Source: Streptococcus halotolerans (GTDB lineage: Bacteria; Bacillota; Bacilli; Lactobacillales; Streptococcaceae). From it: 64,000 nt of DNA. The first letter of the stretch is position 1. Each line of letters begins with the position of its first letter. The position numbers were made by a program, and so were the translations under genes. Shown here piece by piece: positions 18,350-27,610 of this stretch. The stretch lies in assembly GCF_001598035.1 (NCBI RefSeq), contig NZ_CP014835.1, positions 992,001 to 1,056,000 on the forward strand, given 5' to 3'. The notes below the pieces were generated by a model. It searched no databases, was not told where the DNA came from, and saw nothing but the letters and a program-made list of their open reading frames with translations.

Positions 18350-18700
18350 ATGAAAAGGCAGTCTTTAACAAGACATCTCTATCCAGCATGAACAATTACT
18401 GGTTAATTATCCATAAAAACTGCTATCAATTATTAGACCATATGTTCTACTCACAAAGCTTTCGAAAACCTTTAACGGTACTTAAAATTATCAACAAGAC
18501 GTTAAGCTTTCTCAGGGAAACTCTGACTCATAAAAAACCATATCACACACGCTAATACTATCTTCCAGACTGTCTTTTAAAAACGTTCAAGAAATACACA
18601 GACTATATCACAAACACCTTTGAATATCCCTTATTCTAGCACTAAACTCGAAGCCAACAACAAGCTCATCAAAGACATTAAACACCAAAAACTTTAGAAC
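18350..18700 (+). pseudogene. Decayed ISL3-family transposase (C-terminal half)
   Basis: Broken frames read YWLIIHKNCYQLLDHMFYSQ and SFRKPLTVLKIINKTLSF (from about 18397), then, frameshifted, IFQTVF and IPYSSTKLEANNKLIKDIK (18557-18690). These follow, in order, YWKLIQQDSR, FYRPTFRMHLT, IFKTVL and LPYSNAKLEATNNLIKVIK of the intact ISL3 transposase at 53972-55231. Several stops are present, so this is an old copy. Confidence 0.65.
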
Positions 18701-18725
18701 CAAGTTACTTCTCTCTTTAATCATG

Positions 18726-18758
18726 AAAAAAAGAGAGAAACAATCTGATTCTCTCTTA
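18726..18758 (-). terminator. Probable terminator of the ogt/ArsC-family unit
   Basis: Minus strand: AAGAGAGAAT pairs with the complementary TTTCTCTCTT and is followed by a run of seven U, about 100 bp past the last stop. Confidence 0.55.
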
Positions 18759-18861
18759 CCCCTAGCTACCAATCATCTACTAGATGCTGGTTAGTTTACT
18801 TTCTTCTTGCTTGGAAGGCTGGGTCATAATAACTGATGGCTAGAAAGCCGATTATTAATTC

Positions 18862-19221
18862 TTACTCAGACAACTGTAAGGCTGCATAAGGCGTGCGGTA
18901 GCCGATTTGAAGGACCCTATCATCCTTGATAAGGATAGGGCGCTTGATTAACATGCCATCTTTAGATAAAAGTTCCAAAGCCTTATCAACTGTCAAGCTA
19001 TCAAACTTGTCTTTAAGACCTAACTGTCTGTATGAATTTCCCGAAGTGTTGAAAAACTTCTTCAAATCAAGGTCGGAATGCTCCAGGAGTTCTTGAAGTA
19101 GACTGACTTGTGGGGGATTAGTCTTAATGTCAACCGCCTCATAGTTCACTCCAAGCATATCCAACTCCTTCTTAGCCTTCTTACAGGTCGTGCATTTAGG
19201 ATATTCATAAAAAGTATACAT
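18862..19221 (-). CDS. Spx/ArsC-family thioredoxin-fold protein
   Basis: 119 residues with an N-terminal C-T-T-C redox motif (YPKCTTCKKAK) and the family pattern RPILIKDDRVLQIGY near the C-terminus. The fold is shared by arsenate reductases and by the RNA-polymerase-binding regulators Spx/MgsR; which role applies here cannot be read from the sequence. Two ATGs are adjacent (19224, 19221); the second is better spaced from GGAG. The gene overlaps the ogt stop, so it is translated from the ogt transcript. Confidence 0.75.
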   Translation of the reverse strand: MYTFYEYPKCTTCKKAKKELDMLGVNYEAVDIKTNPPQVSLLQELLEHSDLDLKKFFNTSGNSYRQLGLKDKFDSLTVDKALELLSKDGMLIKRPILIKDDRVLQIGYRTPYAALQLSE

Positions 19222-19697
19222 CATTTCTCCAATTCTAAGAGCATCGCCTTGCGCTCAAGCCCGCCAGCATAGCCCGTCAAACTCCCATCTGCACCTAACA
19301 CTCGGTGACAGGGCACGATGATGGATAGAGGATTTTTTCCAACGGCAGAGCCAATAGCTTGCGCAGACTTGCAATTAAGCTCTGTGGCTAGTTTGCCATA
19401 AGTGGTCGTTTGACCGTAGGGAATAGCCGCTAGCGCTGACCAGACTCGATGCTGGAAAGCAGTCCCATGCGGAGCCAGTCTCAATTGGCTAGGGTCTGGC
19501 TGACGCCCCGCAAAATAAGCATCTAGCCAAAGCTTAGCTTCTTGGTGAGGAGTGACTTCCTGATTCAATAGTTGAAATGACTCAAAACCACGCTCATAAT
19601 AAGCCTGTCCCACAAAATAAAGCCCCAAAAGCGACTCCTCATCAGCTAAAAGACTGATTTGCCCCAAAGGAGACTGGTAAAATGTTCTAAATATCAT
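19221..19697 (-). CDS. ogt: Methylated-DNA--protein-cysteine methyltransferase
   Basis: 158-residue suicide DNA-repair protein that takes the methyl group from O6-methylguanine. IVPCHRV with acceptor Cys130, and GYAGGLERK after it, are diagnostic; the helix-turn-helix region YGQTTTYGKLA is intact. The N-terminal domain is short, as in other Ogt proteins. It is followed by an overlapping Spx/ArsC-family gene. The -10-like TATAAT lies just upstream of the start (about 19703-19708 on the minus strand). Confidence 0.92.
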   Translation of the reverse strand: MIFRTFYQSPLGQISLLADEESLLGLYFVGQAYYERGFESFQLLNQEVTPHQEAKLWLDAYFAGRQPDPSQLRLAPHGTAFQHRVWSALAAIPYGQTTTYGKLATELNCKSAQAIGSAVGKNPLSIIVPCHRVLGADGSLTGYAGGLERKAMLLELEK

Positions 19698-19820
19698 TCG
19701 TCTATTATATCAAAAATAATAACAATATGAATCTGCATTTAGTACACTATAAAATCAGCAAAACTAATCCAAACAGCGACTAAAGCAGTGAACTGCCTAA
19801 CAGACAACTATATTCACAAT

Positions 19821-19850
19821 ATTTCATCACCGCACCCGTGGCCTACCACA
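19821..19850 (-). repeat. Possible decayed terminal CRISPR repeat
   Basis: ATTTCATCACCGCACCCGTG resembles the array repeat (ATTTCAATCC..ACGCACCCGCG) with small indels. It lies at the leader-distal end, 49 bp before the first intact repeat, a somewhat larger gap than the normal 32-36 bp. It may be an eroded oldest repeat; the match is only partial. Confidence 0.3.
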
Positions 19851-19899
19851 ATAAAGCGTTAGACCAAACTCGCTATTTTGGGAACATAAGCCGTTATTG

Positions 19900-21914
19900 A
19901 TTTCAATCCACGCACCCGCGAAGGGTGCGACCTTTAAACCATCTGGCTCTGTATAAACTTTTTTATTTCAATCCACGCACCCGCGAAGGGTGCGACCATA
20001 ACTCGCAGAAGTATAGCCATCATTTGAATACATTTCAATCCACGCACCCGCGAAGGGTGCGACAGGAGTCCAAGAGCAGTTATGTTTTGCAATCGAAATT
20101 TCAATCCACGCACCCGCGAAGGGTGCGACAATCTCATGGGCAATTTAATAAAGGAGGTAAAATATTTCAATCCACGCACCCGCGAAGGGTGCGACTCAGA
20201 TTGCGCATTATCATACAGGTCGATTAGAATTTCAATCCACGCACCCGCGAAGGGTGCGACTCCAGTTAATTTCCATGTTATTTCCTTTCTTTAATTTCAA
20301 TCCACGCACCCGCGAAGGGTGCGACAAAACGCAACTCATGACCGTTTATCAAACAGAGATTTCAATCCACGCACCCGCGAAGGGTGCGACTTAGGGAATG
20401 ATTTACTAGATGGCTCTTCAAAGTAATTTCAATCCACGCACCCGCGAAGGGTGCGACATGGAAACACTAACCTATACCTTAACCGACCGCCTAATTTCAA
20501 TCCACGCACCCGCGAAGGGTGCGACCTACCACGAAAGAAAATAAAACGCTCAGAGAGCAATTTCAATCCACGCACCCGCGAAGGGTGCGACCCTTTGGAA
20601 CAGGTATCACATCAGAAGAATCAAAATTTCAATCCACGCACCCGCGAAGGGTGCGACATCATGCTAAATCTAGTCATGCAATATCTAAAAATTTCAATCC
20701 ACGCACCCGCGAAGGGTGCGACCAAACGTCCGGTTAACATTTATATGACAGCGTGGATTTCAATCCACGCACCCGCGAAGGGTGCGACCAGGACAAAAAA
20801 TGAAAATAACTGCATTAACAATGATTTCAATCCACGCACCCGCGAAGGGTGCGACGAGTAGAGGTCTTAAATAAATCACTTGTCTTAAATATTTCAATCC
20901 ACGCACCCGCGAAGGGTGCGACCAGGACAATTTACCGTCAACGATCTTAAACAAGCATTTCAATCCACGCACCCGCGAAGGGTGCGACGGTGTTACAGGC
21001 AGCATTCAGACACGTAACTATATTTCAATCCACGCACCCGCGAAGGGTGCGACTTTGGGAAATTGGAGTTCGACTAAAACATGTTAAAATTTCAATCCAC
21101 GCACCCGCGAAGGGTGCGACGATATGTTATCCCAGCAGGTCATGATTACTACGAATTTCAATCCACGCACCCGCGAAGGGTGCGACTGATAAAAGATAAC
21201 ATAATCAAAAAGCAAACCTTATTTCAATCCACGCACCCGCGAAGGGTGCGACGGATTAGGCGTGATATTGAGGTAGATACCGACAAAATTTCAATCCACG
21301 CACCCGCGAAGGGTGCGACAACAACGATAAGCTCTGGGCGAAACTACTCAAAATTTCAATCCACGCACCCGCGAAGGGTGCGACGTTAATAAAGCTTTTA
21401 TGTTGCATACCATAAAGATTTCAATCCACGCACCCGCGAAGGGTGCGACCTTTATTTTCCTTTCTGTCTTCATCCTCCCTAGTTATTTCAATCCACGCAC
21501 CCGCGAAGGGTGCGACAGACGCACATACGCTTGTAAGTGGGGATTGCCTTATTTCAATCCACGCACCCGCGAAGGGTGCGACGTAATGTTGAGTACTTTG
21601 TAAAAATGCTAAAAAATATTTCAATCCACGCACCCGCGAAGGGTGCGACAGGTTTATATGGCGGTACTACTGCCGTAGGATATTTCAATCCACGCACCCG
21701 CGAAGGGTGCGACCGGTTGCTTTGGTTACTTGATAGCTTTCCACCAGAAATTTCAATCCACGCACCCGCGAAGGGTGCGACGCTGGTTTTTAGGAAAATT
21801 GAAAGTTAATAAGATCATTTCAATCCACGCACCCGCGAAGGGTGCGACTGGAGCACCTGAATATCAGTCTAATGATGATGTTATTTCAATCCACGCACCC
21901 GCGAAGGGTGCGAC
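19900..21914 (-). CRISPR. Type I-C CRISPR array, 31 repeats and 30 spacers
   Basis: There are 31 copies of a 32-bp repeat, all identical as far as I can read, with spacers of 32-36 bp. On the + strand the repeat begins ATTTCAATCC and ends GGGTGCGAC. Read on the minus strand (the sense of cas genes and leader) it is GTCGCACCC-TTCGC-GGGTGCG-TGGATTGAAAT: a 7-bp hairpin with 5-nt loop and an 11-nt handle, the classic I-C repeat that Cas5c cleaves. First repeat 19900-19931, last 21883-21914. The leader lies at the right, so the newest spacer is 21849-21882. No spacer is duplicated by eye. I could not match spacers to phages. Confidence 0.98.
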
Positions 21915-22061
21915 AGCGCAAGAAGACACTGTTTTGTATTATTTTATCAAATTCAAAAGTCCTTTTTCAAGGCATTTTTATTAAAAATCGCTCATTTCAA
22001 GCCGTTTTAGCAACGAACTTATGAGTTTTTACTGAGTAACTCAGGTTCGCACAACTATTTT
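21915..22061 (-). promoter_or_regulatory. CRISPR leader with array promoter
   Basis: AT-rich region between the cas2 stop and the first repeat. On the minus strand -35 TTGAAA (21965-21970), 18-bp spacer and -10 TAAAAT (21941-21946) put transcription start about 20 nt before the first repeat. It would drive pre-crRNA, and its repeat-proximal part is the likely integration signal for Cas1-Cas2. Confidence 0.65.
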
Positions 22062-22355
22062 TTATAAGAGTAAGACGCCTACATCAGGGTCATAACTATT
22101 ATCGCGACCTATTGTCTCTATTCGATTTTGCCAATTTTTCCCCAGCAAATAGAAGCGAATACTGTCAGTTTCCATATCTATAATGTCCAGTAATGTTTCC
22201 TTAATGTCGACAAATTCAGCTGGTGTAACTGAGCATTCAAATACGGAATTTTGGACGCGCTGCCCATAATCTACGCACAACTTTGCTACATGACGCAGTC
22301 GTCTACGCCCTGCAGCTGTATTAGTATTAACATCATAGGTAACTAAAACCATCAT
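22062..22355 (-). CDS. cas2: CRISPR-associated endonuclease Cas2
   Basis: 97-residue ferredoxin-fold protein of the Cas1-Cas2 spacer integrase. MMVLVTYDVNT gives the beta-1 strand with the conserved Asp; RVQNSVFEC and SIRFYLLGKNW are typical of subtype I-C Cas2. ATG 22355 is used (AGGAGG 5 nt upstream); a GTG at 22361 is in frame but overlaps the Shine-Dalgarno. It is the last cas gene before the leader, 9 bp after cas1. Confidence 0.95.
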   Translation of the reverse strand: MMVLVTYDVNTNTAAGRRRLRHVAKLCVDYGQRVQNSVFECSVTPAEFVDIKETLLDIIDMETDSIRFYLLGKNWQNRIETIGRDNSYDPDVGVLLL

Positions 22356-22364
22356 AAACACCTC

Positions 22365-23390
22365 CTAGACCAAAAATGGCGGATAACTCTCTAGGTCGCC
22401 TCGAATAGCTTTCGCCAATAGCTGAGCTTGAACGTAAGGCAGCAGCATCAGTTTTACTTTTTCTTTAGTAAAAGGATGCACAACTTCTGTGTGCTTGCGT
22501 TTTTGCCATGCTTCAATGAATGTAGCACGACCTCTATCAGTTAGCAGAACACTGCCGTTTTCCTTAATCTCAAAATCTTTCTTACTCAACTGACTACGAT
22601 TGATAAGTGAAAAGACAAAGCGATCAACAATATAAGCACGAAACTCTTCCACCAGATCCAGCGCGAGACTGGCTCGACCGGGACGATCCGTATGGAAAAA
22701 ACCTACGTAGCTATCCAAACCAACAGCTTCCAAAGCGGATTGACATTCGTAGGTCAGCATACTGTAACCAAAAGACAAGAGAGCATTGACGCAGTCCAAC
22801 GGTGGACGCCGTGAGCGTATCTTAAATGAAAAAGTTTCTTTATTAGTCAAGATAAAATCATTGAAAAGCCGGAAGTACTGATTAGCTGCCTGACCTTCAA
22901 TTCCAAGCAAGGTCTCCTTATCTGGTGCAGCTTGAATTTGCTCCAATGCCCAAACCAGTTCCGTATTGACTTCTCCAAATAGCTGCCTATCGATACGGTC
23001 TTTGTGGTCACGTTTAAAGCGCAGAAGATACTTTCGCGAATTAGATACCTTAGCTAAAATAAAACGTTTGGCATACGTTAGCGACTCCTCATCGTCAGCT
23101 AAACGGTAGTGTTCCCGTCGTAACAATACATTGCCGTTAGTTGGTCCGACAAAACGGCCACAAAACTGACCTTGTGGGTTGTGAAATGACAGATTAATAT
23201 GATGTTCCGCGCATAACTTTATCAAAGAAGGTGACGCACCTAGGTAAGAGAAACAAACAATACCTTCAATAATCCGATAGGGGAAACGTTGAACGACCTT
23301 TCCGTCCTTCTTGATAACGATATTATCCCGCTCTCGGGTCAGGTAAAAATCTTCCTGTGTCAAATATAAGGTATTCAGCAATTTTTTCAT
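22365..23390 (-). CDS. cas1: CRISPR-associated endonuclease Cas1 (type I-C)
   Basis: 341-residue integrase that inserts new spacers at the leader end. Metal-binding residues are visible: Glu165 (LLGIEGQAA), His233 (GFFHTDRPGR) and Glu248 (LDLVEEFR). The length and the N-terminal LLNTLYLTQEDFYL are typical of Cas1c. It overlaps cas4 by 4 bp (ATGA), consistent with a Cas4-Cas1 functional link in choosing PAM-adjacent prespacers. Confidence 0.96.
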   Translation of the reverse strand: MKKLLNTLYLTQEDFYLTRERDNIVIKKDGKVVQRFPYRIIEGIVCFSYLGASPSLIKLCAEHHINLSFHNPQGQFCGRFVGPTNGNVLLRREHYRLADDEESLTYAKRFILAKVSNSRKYLLRFKRDHKDRIDRQLFGEVNTELVWALEQIQAAPDKETLLGIEGQAANQYFRLFNDFILTNKETFSFKIRSRRPPLDCVNALLSFGYSMLTYECQSALEAVGLDSYVGFFHTDRPGRASLALDLVEEFRAYIVDRFVFSLINRSQLSKKDFEIKENGSVLLTDRGRATFIEAWQKRKHTEVVHPFTKEKVKLMLLPYVQAQLLAKAIRGDLESYPPFLV

Positions 23391-24058
23391 AAACTGTCCT
23401 CATCTTTCAAAGCTTGTGCGATATAATTATCCACATTTCGCCCTTTCTTGCTTAATCTCGGTAGGCAAATATGTACTAGAGAGCATAGTTGACAATTTTT
23501 AAAATATTCTGCCTTCGTCACATGCTTACCTTCGTAATAAGCGTGCATCTCCTTTGCTAAATCAAAGACTGCCTGCCTTAAGGTTGGCGTTATGTCAATT
23601 CTCTCTTTCTGATTCACCTTGTGATAATAAAGATAACCGACATCAATCCTACAATTCAATGTCTCTTCCAGGCAAATTGTCTGCGCTACCAGTTGAACAA
23701 TATCACGCGTATCCTTTCTAGGCTGTCCGCGTTTATATTCAACAATAGTAGGACGCCATTTCCCACGTCTCCCCTTAAGTTCTACTCCTGCTGCATCCTT
23801 GTAAAATTCCACCACATCTAAAATACCGTAAAGTCCCAGCTTAGAAGAGGAAACGTGCATAGCTCGTGAAATAATCACATCTTTGCGCTTTTCTTTAATG
23901 TAAGGATTGTCAGCTTTTTTATGCAAAACTTGTCCATGTGCTGTGGCCTCATTATCTTCCCATTGTTGATCAATATGAATTAATCCCCACTGACGCTTAC
24001 AAAACTGAAAATGTTGAATACCTGATAACATCAAATAATCTTCTTCGGAATAGACCAT
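23387..24058 (-). CDS. cas4: CRISPR-associated exonuclease Cas4 (Dna2-like)
   Basis: 223 residues. Four iron-sulfur cysteines: Cys20 (QFCKRQW) and Cys189, Cys192, Cys198 (NCQLCSLVHIC). PD-(D/E)XK nuclease residues are Asp81 (GILDVVEF) and Glu107-X-Lys109 (VEYKRG). Cas4 trims prespacers so that they carry the right PAM. It sits one base after cas7 and overlaps cas1 by 4 bp. Confidence 0.95.
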   Translation of the reverse strand: MVYSEEDYLMLSGIQHFQFCKRQWGLIHIDQQWEDNEATAHGQVLHKKADNPYIKEKRKDVIISRAMHVSSSKLGLYGILDVVEFYKDAAGVELKGRRGKWRPTIVEYKRGQPRKDTRDIVQLVAQTICLEETLNCRIDVGYLYYHKVNQKERIDITPTLRQAVFDLAKEMHAYYEGKHVTKAEYFKNCQLCSLVHICLPRLSKKGRNVDNYIAQALKDEDSL

Positions 24059-24059
24059 A

Positions 24060-24908
24060 TTACAGTCCTTCTAAAATATCAACTGTCAAACCTTTCGCTT
24101 TATATTCTTCTAATTTTTCTTGATTAAGCATAATATCATAATCTTCATAGCTATTTTTGTCTGGATTTACTTTATCAAATTCTAACAGATCAAAGACACG
24201 TCCACTTGAAACGTTACCCAATTTGCTGGCATGAGTAAACCAGAAGACCTCACGCACACGCATGGAACCCTCAGGGCGGGCTGATGAAGCGTCATTTTCA
24301 AATAGACTAATTAGTGCCTCCTTAAGCACTTCTGCGTCTTCTTGTCTAAAACCTGTTTTTTCAGCAAAATAAGCGTTGATAGAACCTCTAACGACATAAA
24401 TGCCGTAGTCGACAAAATGCTTGGTGCCCATGGTGTCAGACGAACGACCACTATTATTTTTAGATTCCATACCATTGGTGCTACGCGTAATTTGTAGGCT
24501 GGAAATCACGATAGGTTCCAGAGATTTAGCCATGCTAATAGAAACTGGACCACGTACCCCAATAGATTTTTTCAGATAAGTAAAAACTTGTCCAAAACTA
24601 CGTACGTCAAGCCACATTTGATTAGCCTTCTCTTCAATCTCATCATTTGGTGTTTTAGTTGTAAAATGCTGAGAAAAACGTTTTTCAAGGGATTTGAACT
24701 CGTCTTCAATACGATCATTAGCTTGAACAAAAATAGAATGTCCCATATCTTGCATACGATTACGAATTTTACGTTTAATGGCGACATCACTCATCAGACC
24801 GTAACCTTTAGCATCTGTTCGTGGCATATTCCCTGATAAGGGATCGCCATTGGCATTCGCCTCACGTACCTCGAGGGTTACCATAAAATCAATTTTATTT
24901 TCTAACAT
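24060..24908 (-). CDS. cas7: CRISPR Cascade backbone protein Cas7 (Csd2, type I-C)
   Basis: 282-residue RAMP protein that coats the crRNA along the spacer. MVTLEVREANANGDPLSGNMPRTD (read in two parts: VTLEVREANANGDP and LSGNMPRTD) is the I-C Csd2 N-terminus. The region around SIGVRGPVSISMAKSLEPI and the later NGMESKNN segment are typical. The ATG is 3 bp after the cas8c stop. It is the most abundant Cascade subunit in this subtype. Confidence 0.95.
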   Translation of the reverse strand: MLENKIDFMVTLEVREANANGDPLSGNMPRTDAKGYGLMSDVAIKRKIRNRMQDMGHSIFVQANDRIEDEFKSLEKRFSQHFTTKTPNDEIEEKANQMWLDVRSFGQVFTYLKKSIGVRGPVSISMAKSLEPIVISSLQITRSTNGMESKNNSGRSSDTMGTKHFVDYGIYVVRGSINAYFAEKTGFRQEDAEVLKEALISLFENDASSARPEGSMRVREVFWFTHASKLGNVSSGRVFDLLEFDKVNPDKNSYEDYDIMLNQEKLEEYKAKGLTVDILEGL

Positions 24909-24911
24909 CTG

Positions 24912-25304
24912 CTATTCCTCGCTTCCCATGTTTGCTTTTGATGTATAATAATATTTCTTTTCAGCATAATAGCCAAATATAAACTTGTAATCTAAGGCAT
25001 CTGTAAATTCTTTCGCTGAAAAAGCTGGCGTTAGCAATTCAATAACTTCCGCACGCTCTTTATCTAATTTCTTCCAAAGACCTGGGCGATTTAACTTTAG
25101 AACTTCCTCATAAGGCTTCACTTTATTTTCCAAAAGTGTCATCATTTTCGCAGGTTGTCCTGTGTAAGCAGTCCAATAACGTTCCGCATTTGTAATGCGG
25201 TCCTGATTACCTTCTAAAGCATAGCGCTGCGTTTCAATCAACTCATAAATAGCAAGTAAACGTCCAAATAAATAGGAACGGTTACTATATTTGTGGTCCA
25301 ACAT
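24912..25304 (-). CDS. cas11c: Probable internal Cas11c small subunit, in frame within cas8c
   Basis: Inside cas8c an ATG at 25304 is preceded by a very strong Shine-Dalgarno, GGAGAGGAG (25314-25322), 9 nt away. Translation gives a 130-residue, Lys/Glu-rich, helical polypeptide starting MLDHKYSNRSYLFGRLL and sharing the cas8c stop. In characterised type I-C systems the small subunit Cas11c is made exactly this way, from an internal start in cas8c with about this size. The call rests on the SD, position and length, not on a domain search. Confidence 0.7.
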   Translation of the reverse strand: MLDHKYSNRSYLFGRLLAIYELIETQRYALEGNQDRITNAERYWTAYTGQPAKMMTLLENKVKPYEEVLKLNRPGLWKKLDKERAEVIELLTPAFSAKEFTDALDYKFIFGYYAEKKYYYTSKANMGSEE

Positions 25305-26804
25305 AGGGGTAAACTCCTCTCCATTTTGTTTGTGCAAGATAGCCAGTGCCACCTGTTGAATCTGATACCAGTGTCTAGGGTACCTCTGCCGGTGTTTCAG
25401 ATTACTTTCTAATTTCTTGACTAGATGAATGGGCACCGAATGCCCATCTAACAAAGCCGTGACAAGTTGCTGATACTGGTCACTTCGGAAGCTATCGTTG
25501 TCCAATTCCAGATAACGTTCTCTATCCGTTCCGTAAGCTGCTAAAATCATATCATTCAAACTTGGTGTTTTTATAACAAAGTTATTGCCCTGCTTTCTGC
25601 TTTCCCAACTGTAATTGTGCTGCCATCTTTCTAAATGTTGCAACAGTTCTGAAACCTGAAGGTGACGAAAATATTTCAGAGCAATTCGTCCATCATTAGT
25701 CTTATTTAAAATAGCTGCGTAATAGGTTGAAGCGTCACTAAATGTCTTCTTTCCGTGAATAAAGGACTGGTTAATCTCACGATTGGTCTTATCAATTGAA
25801 AAAACAGGTGTCTCTGTCTCATAAACATCAGGCAGCATGTTGTCCCAGTTGAAAACATCACTTTCTACAGACTTCGTCACATCAAGCTGACTGTCATTGG
25901 CTATATCATCACTAAACCAATTGATCATCTGCTGTGTTCCTCCCAACCAAACATGAGTTTGGTCATTTTCCAGCAAATATTTCGCCATCAGGTGAATCTT
26001 CTCAGAAGTCTGGGTGCCAACGGTAAAGACATCATCGCGCTCTCTAAAGCGACCTTTGTAGGTTTCGTTATTGTTACTAACCGAAATCAGTTTAGCATTT
26101 CCAATCAAGCCGCGATGCTTGGTTGCAAGAGTTTCTTTTCGTCCACTAATATTACAGATAATTTTATCGTCGTGATGACTTTCAACGTAAGCGATAAAGG
26201 CTTGGTGCAAGGCTTGATAATTAGTAACAGAGACTGTCCGATTACCAATAAAATGATCAATCTTAAATTCCAAAAAACACGTCGACAAATCAACTGTCTT
26301 TTCCTTATTGTCTGTCCCAACAGAGGTAACTTTCAAGCCTTCTCTTGTATAAGATTGACCATACAACGATTGACAAATCTGGGACAAAAATTCAGGTTGT
26401 AAGATAAATCTTTGGATAAGGCTCAGATAATCTTTGACTTGCTCATCGCGACAAGCGGCACGCCAGTTTTCCAATTGATTATGGTAAGCATCATACTGAT
26501 CTTGGTTTATTTCGGACACGTAATAGCTGAGTTTATCAACCAGAGGATGGGAGGCAGGATTCTTACCAGAACGTGCCACCGAATTAGATGTGACAGGAAA
26601 AATAATCGTTTCTTCTTTCCCTATATAATCGGCTTTAATAAACTTCCCCTCATTATCGAGAACAACTGAAATGATATTTTTTCCATTCGATTTAAGACTG
26701 GTATGATAAATTGGTAGCAATATCGTTCCCTTGCTAGCATTATCAACCCAACTCTCAGTTTCCGCATTTTCATAGGTTTTGAGTAGCGAGGTAAAGAAAT
26801 CCAT
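24912..26804 (-). CDS. cas8c: CRISPR Cascade large subunit Cas8c (Csd1)
   Basis: 630 residues, normal for Csd1/Cas8c, which reads the PAM (TTC in this subtype) and opens the target duplex. N-terminal WVDNASKGTILLPIYHT and the central FIHGKKTFSDASTYYAAIL and YNFVIKTP-like regions follow family pattern. The ATG shares one base with the cas5c stop (TGATG), with GGAGG 6 nt upstream. The last 130 codons can also be translated separately as Cas11c (see 24912-25304). Confidence 0.95.
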   Translation of the reverse strand: MDFFTSLLKTYENAETESWVDNASKGTILLPIYHTSLKSNGKNIISVVLDNEGKFIKADYIGKEETIIFPVTSNSVARSGKNPASHPLVDKLSYYVSEINQDQYDAYHNQLENWRAACRDEQVKDYLSLIQRFILQPEFLSQICQSLYGQSYTREGLKVTSVGTDNKEKTVDLSTCFLEFKIDHFIGNRTVSVTNYQALHQAFIAYVESHHDDKIICNISGRKETLATKHRGLIGNAKLISVSNNNETYKGRFRERDDVFTVGTQTSEKIHLMAKYLLENDQTHVWLGGTQQMINWFSDDIANDSQLDVTKSVESDVFNWDNMLPDVYETETPVFSIDKTNREINQSFIHGKKTFSDASTYYAAILNKTNDGRIALKYFRHLQVSELLQHLERWQHNYSWESRKQGNNFVIKTPSLNDMILAAYGTDRERYLELDNDSFRSDQYQQLVTALLDGHSVPIHLVKKLESNLKHRQRYPRHWYQIQQVALAILHKQNGEEFTPMLDHKYSNRSYLFGRLLAIYELIETQRYALEGNQDRITNAERYWTAYTGQPAKMMTLLENKVKPYEEVLKLNRPGLWKKLDKERAEVIELLTPAFSAKEFTDALDYKFIFGYYAEKKYYYTSKANMGSEE

Positions 26805-27541
26805 CAGTGACCTCCTTTTTCCTTAGCTTCATCAGCTAGGTAACTATCATATTCTTCATCAACAGACTTGACTTGTCCTGGCGTCTTAAAGGCATAACTG
26901 GACAAGGTATTCATGATTTCACAATCTTCTTGCTCCTTAAAATGAACGATGCCATTTTCCATGACTGTCTGAGTGAAATAGGACCGTAGTGGTGTTTTCT
27001 TATCGGTTGGATAAGCAAACGAATGAAACATAATACCGAAATCAATGGTCTGACCTTGATAAGAAGAAATGGCCGCGTCATACTCTTCTTGACTAATCTC
27101 GTCGACTCGTCCGTAGCATTCTCGTGTCCCCAAAAAAACATCCCTGCGTCCCCCTTTTTTTAAAGACCGCGACATAATAGCTTCATGCTTTTTAGGTAAA
27201 CGATCTTGCTCAAGATCGGAACGATTGCTATTCCACGTAAAATGAAACTTAATCAAGTATTCCACATCACTCAGATAAGAAACATAACTCAGATCCGCTC
27301 CGTAGTCAGCAAGCAACGCACGAACCCCATGCAATTCCGTCTGAATTTGATTAATCACTTTAACCTCTGTCACCACATTAACGATAGTTGGTTTATAGTA
27401 TACAGCATCAACCACACCCTGCAGCGCCTGACGAGTAGGAATCAGGTAAGAGCTACGCTCTCCCCCACCCTTGGTTGCAGGGTTGGTGAACAACGCCAGA
27501 TCTCCTCTCACACGCATGTAAAAATTTCGTGAACGATACAA
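26804..27541 (-). CDS. cas5c: CRISPR Cascade Cas5c (Cas5d), crRNA-processing endoribonuclease
   Basis: 245 residues. In type I-C, which lacks Cas6, Cas5c cuts the repeat at the base of its hairpin and keeps the 11-nt 5' handle. Candidate catalytic residues by analogy with B. halodurans Cas5d are Tyr48/Tyr49 (DAVYYKP) and Lys118-His119 (LPKKHEAIM). FLGTRECYG is a family motif. The start is TTG at 27541: AGGAGG lies 8 nt upstream and the encoded MYRSRNFYMRV is the expected N-terminus, so the rare start is convincing. The upstream gap holds the crRNA-like regulatory region. Confidence 0.94.
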   Translation of the reverse strand: MYRSRNFYMRVRGDLALFTNPATKGGGERSSYLIPTRQALQGVVDAVYYKPTIVNVVTEVKVINQIQTELHGVRALLADYGADLSYVSYLSDVEYLIKFHFTWNSNRSDLEQDRLPKKHEAIMSRSLKKGGRRDVFLGTRECYGRVDEISQEEYDAAISSYQGQTIDFGIMFHSFAYPTDKKTPLRSYFTQTVMENGIVHFKEQEDCEIMNTLSSYAFKTPGQVKSVDEEYDSYLADEAKEKGGH

Positions 27542-27610
27542 ATTGGATACCTCCTTAGTTTGATAGAGACATTTAGAAAAGACAATAATGTCAACGACAA
27601 AAAGAATTTG

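Noticed and set aside
19925..21984. Many open frames across the CRISPR array in all registers
   Set aside because: They are translations of the repeats (NPRTREGCD, HPSRVRGLK and similar) and have no ribosome-binding sites or conserved domains.
27562..27594. Possible separate cas5c promoter starting with a perfect TTGACA on the minus strand
   Set aside because: At 16-19 bp spacing the -10 candidates (TGTCTC, TCTCTA) are poor, so the 28125-28152 promoter is the better candidate.
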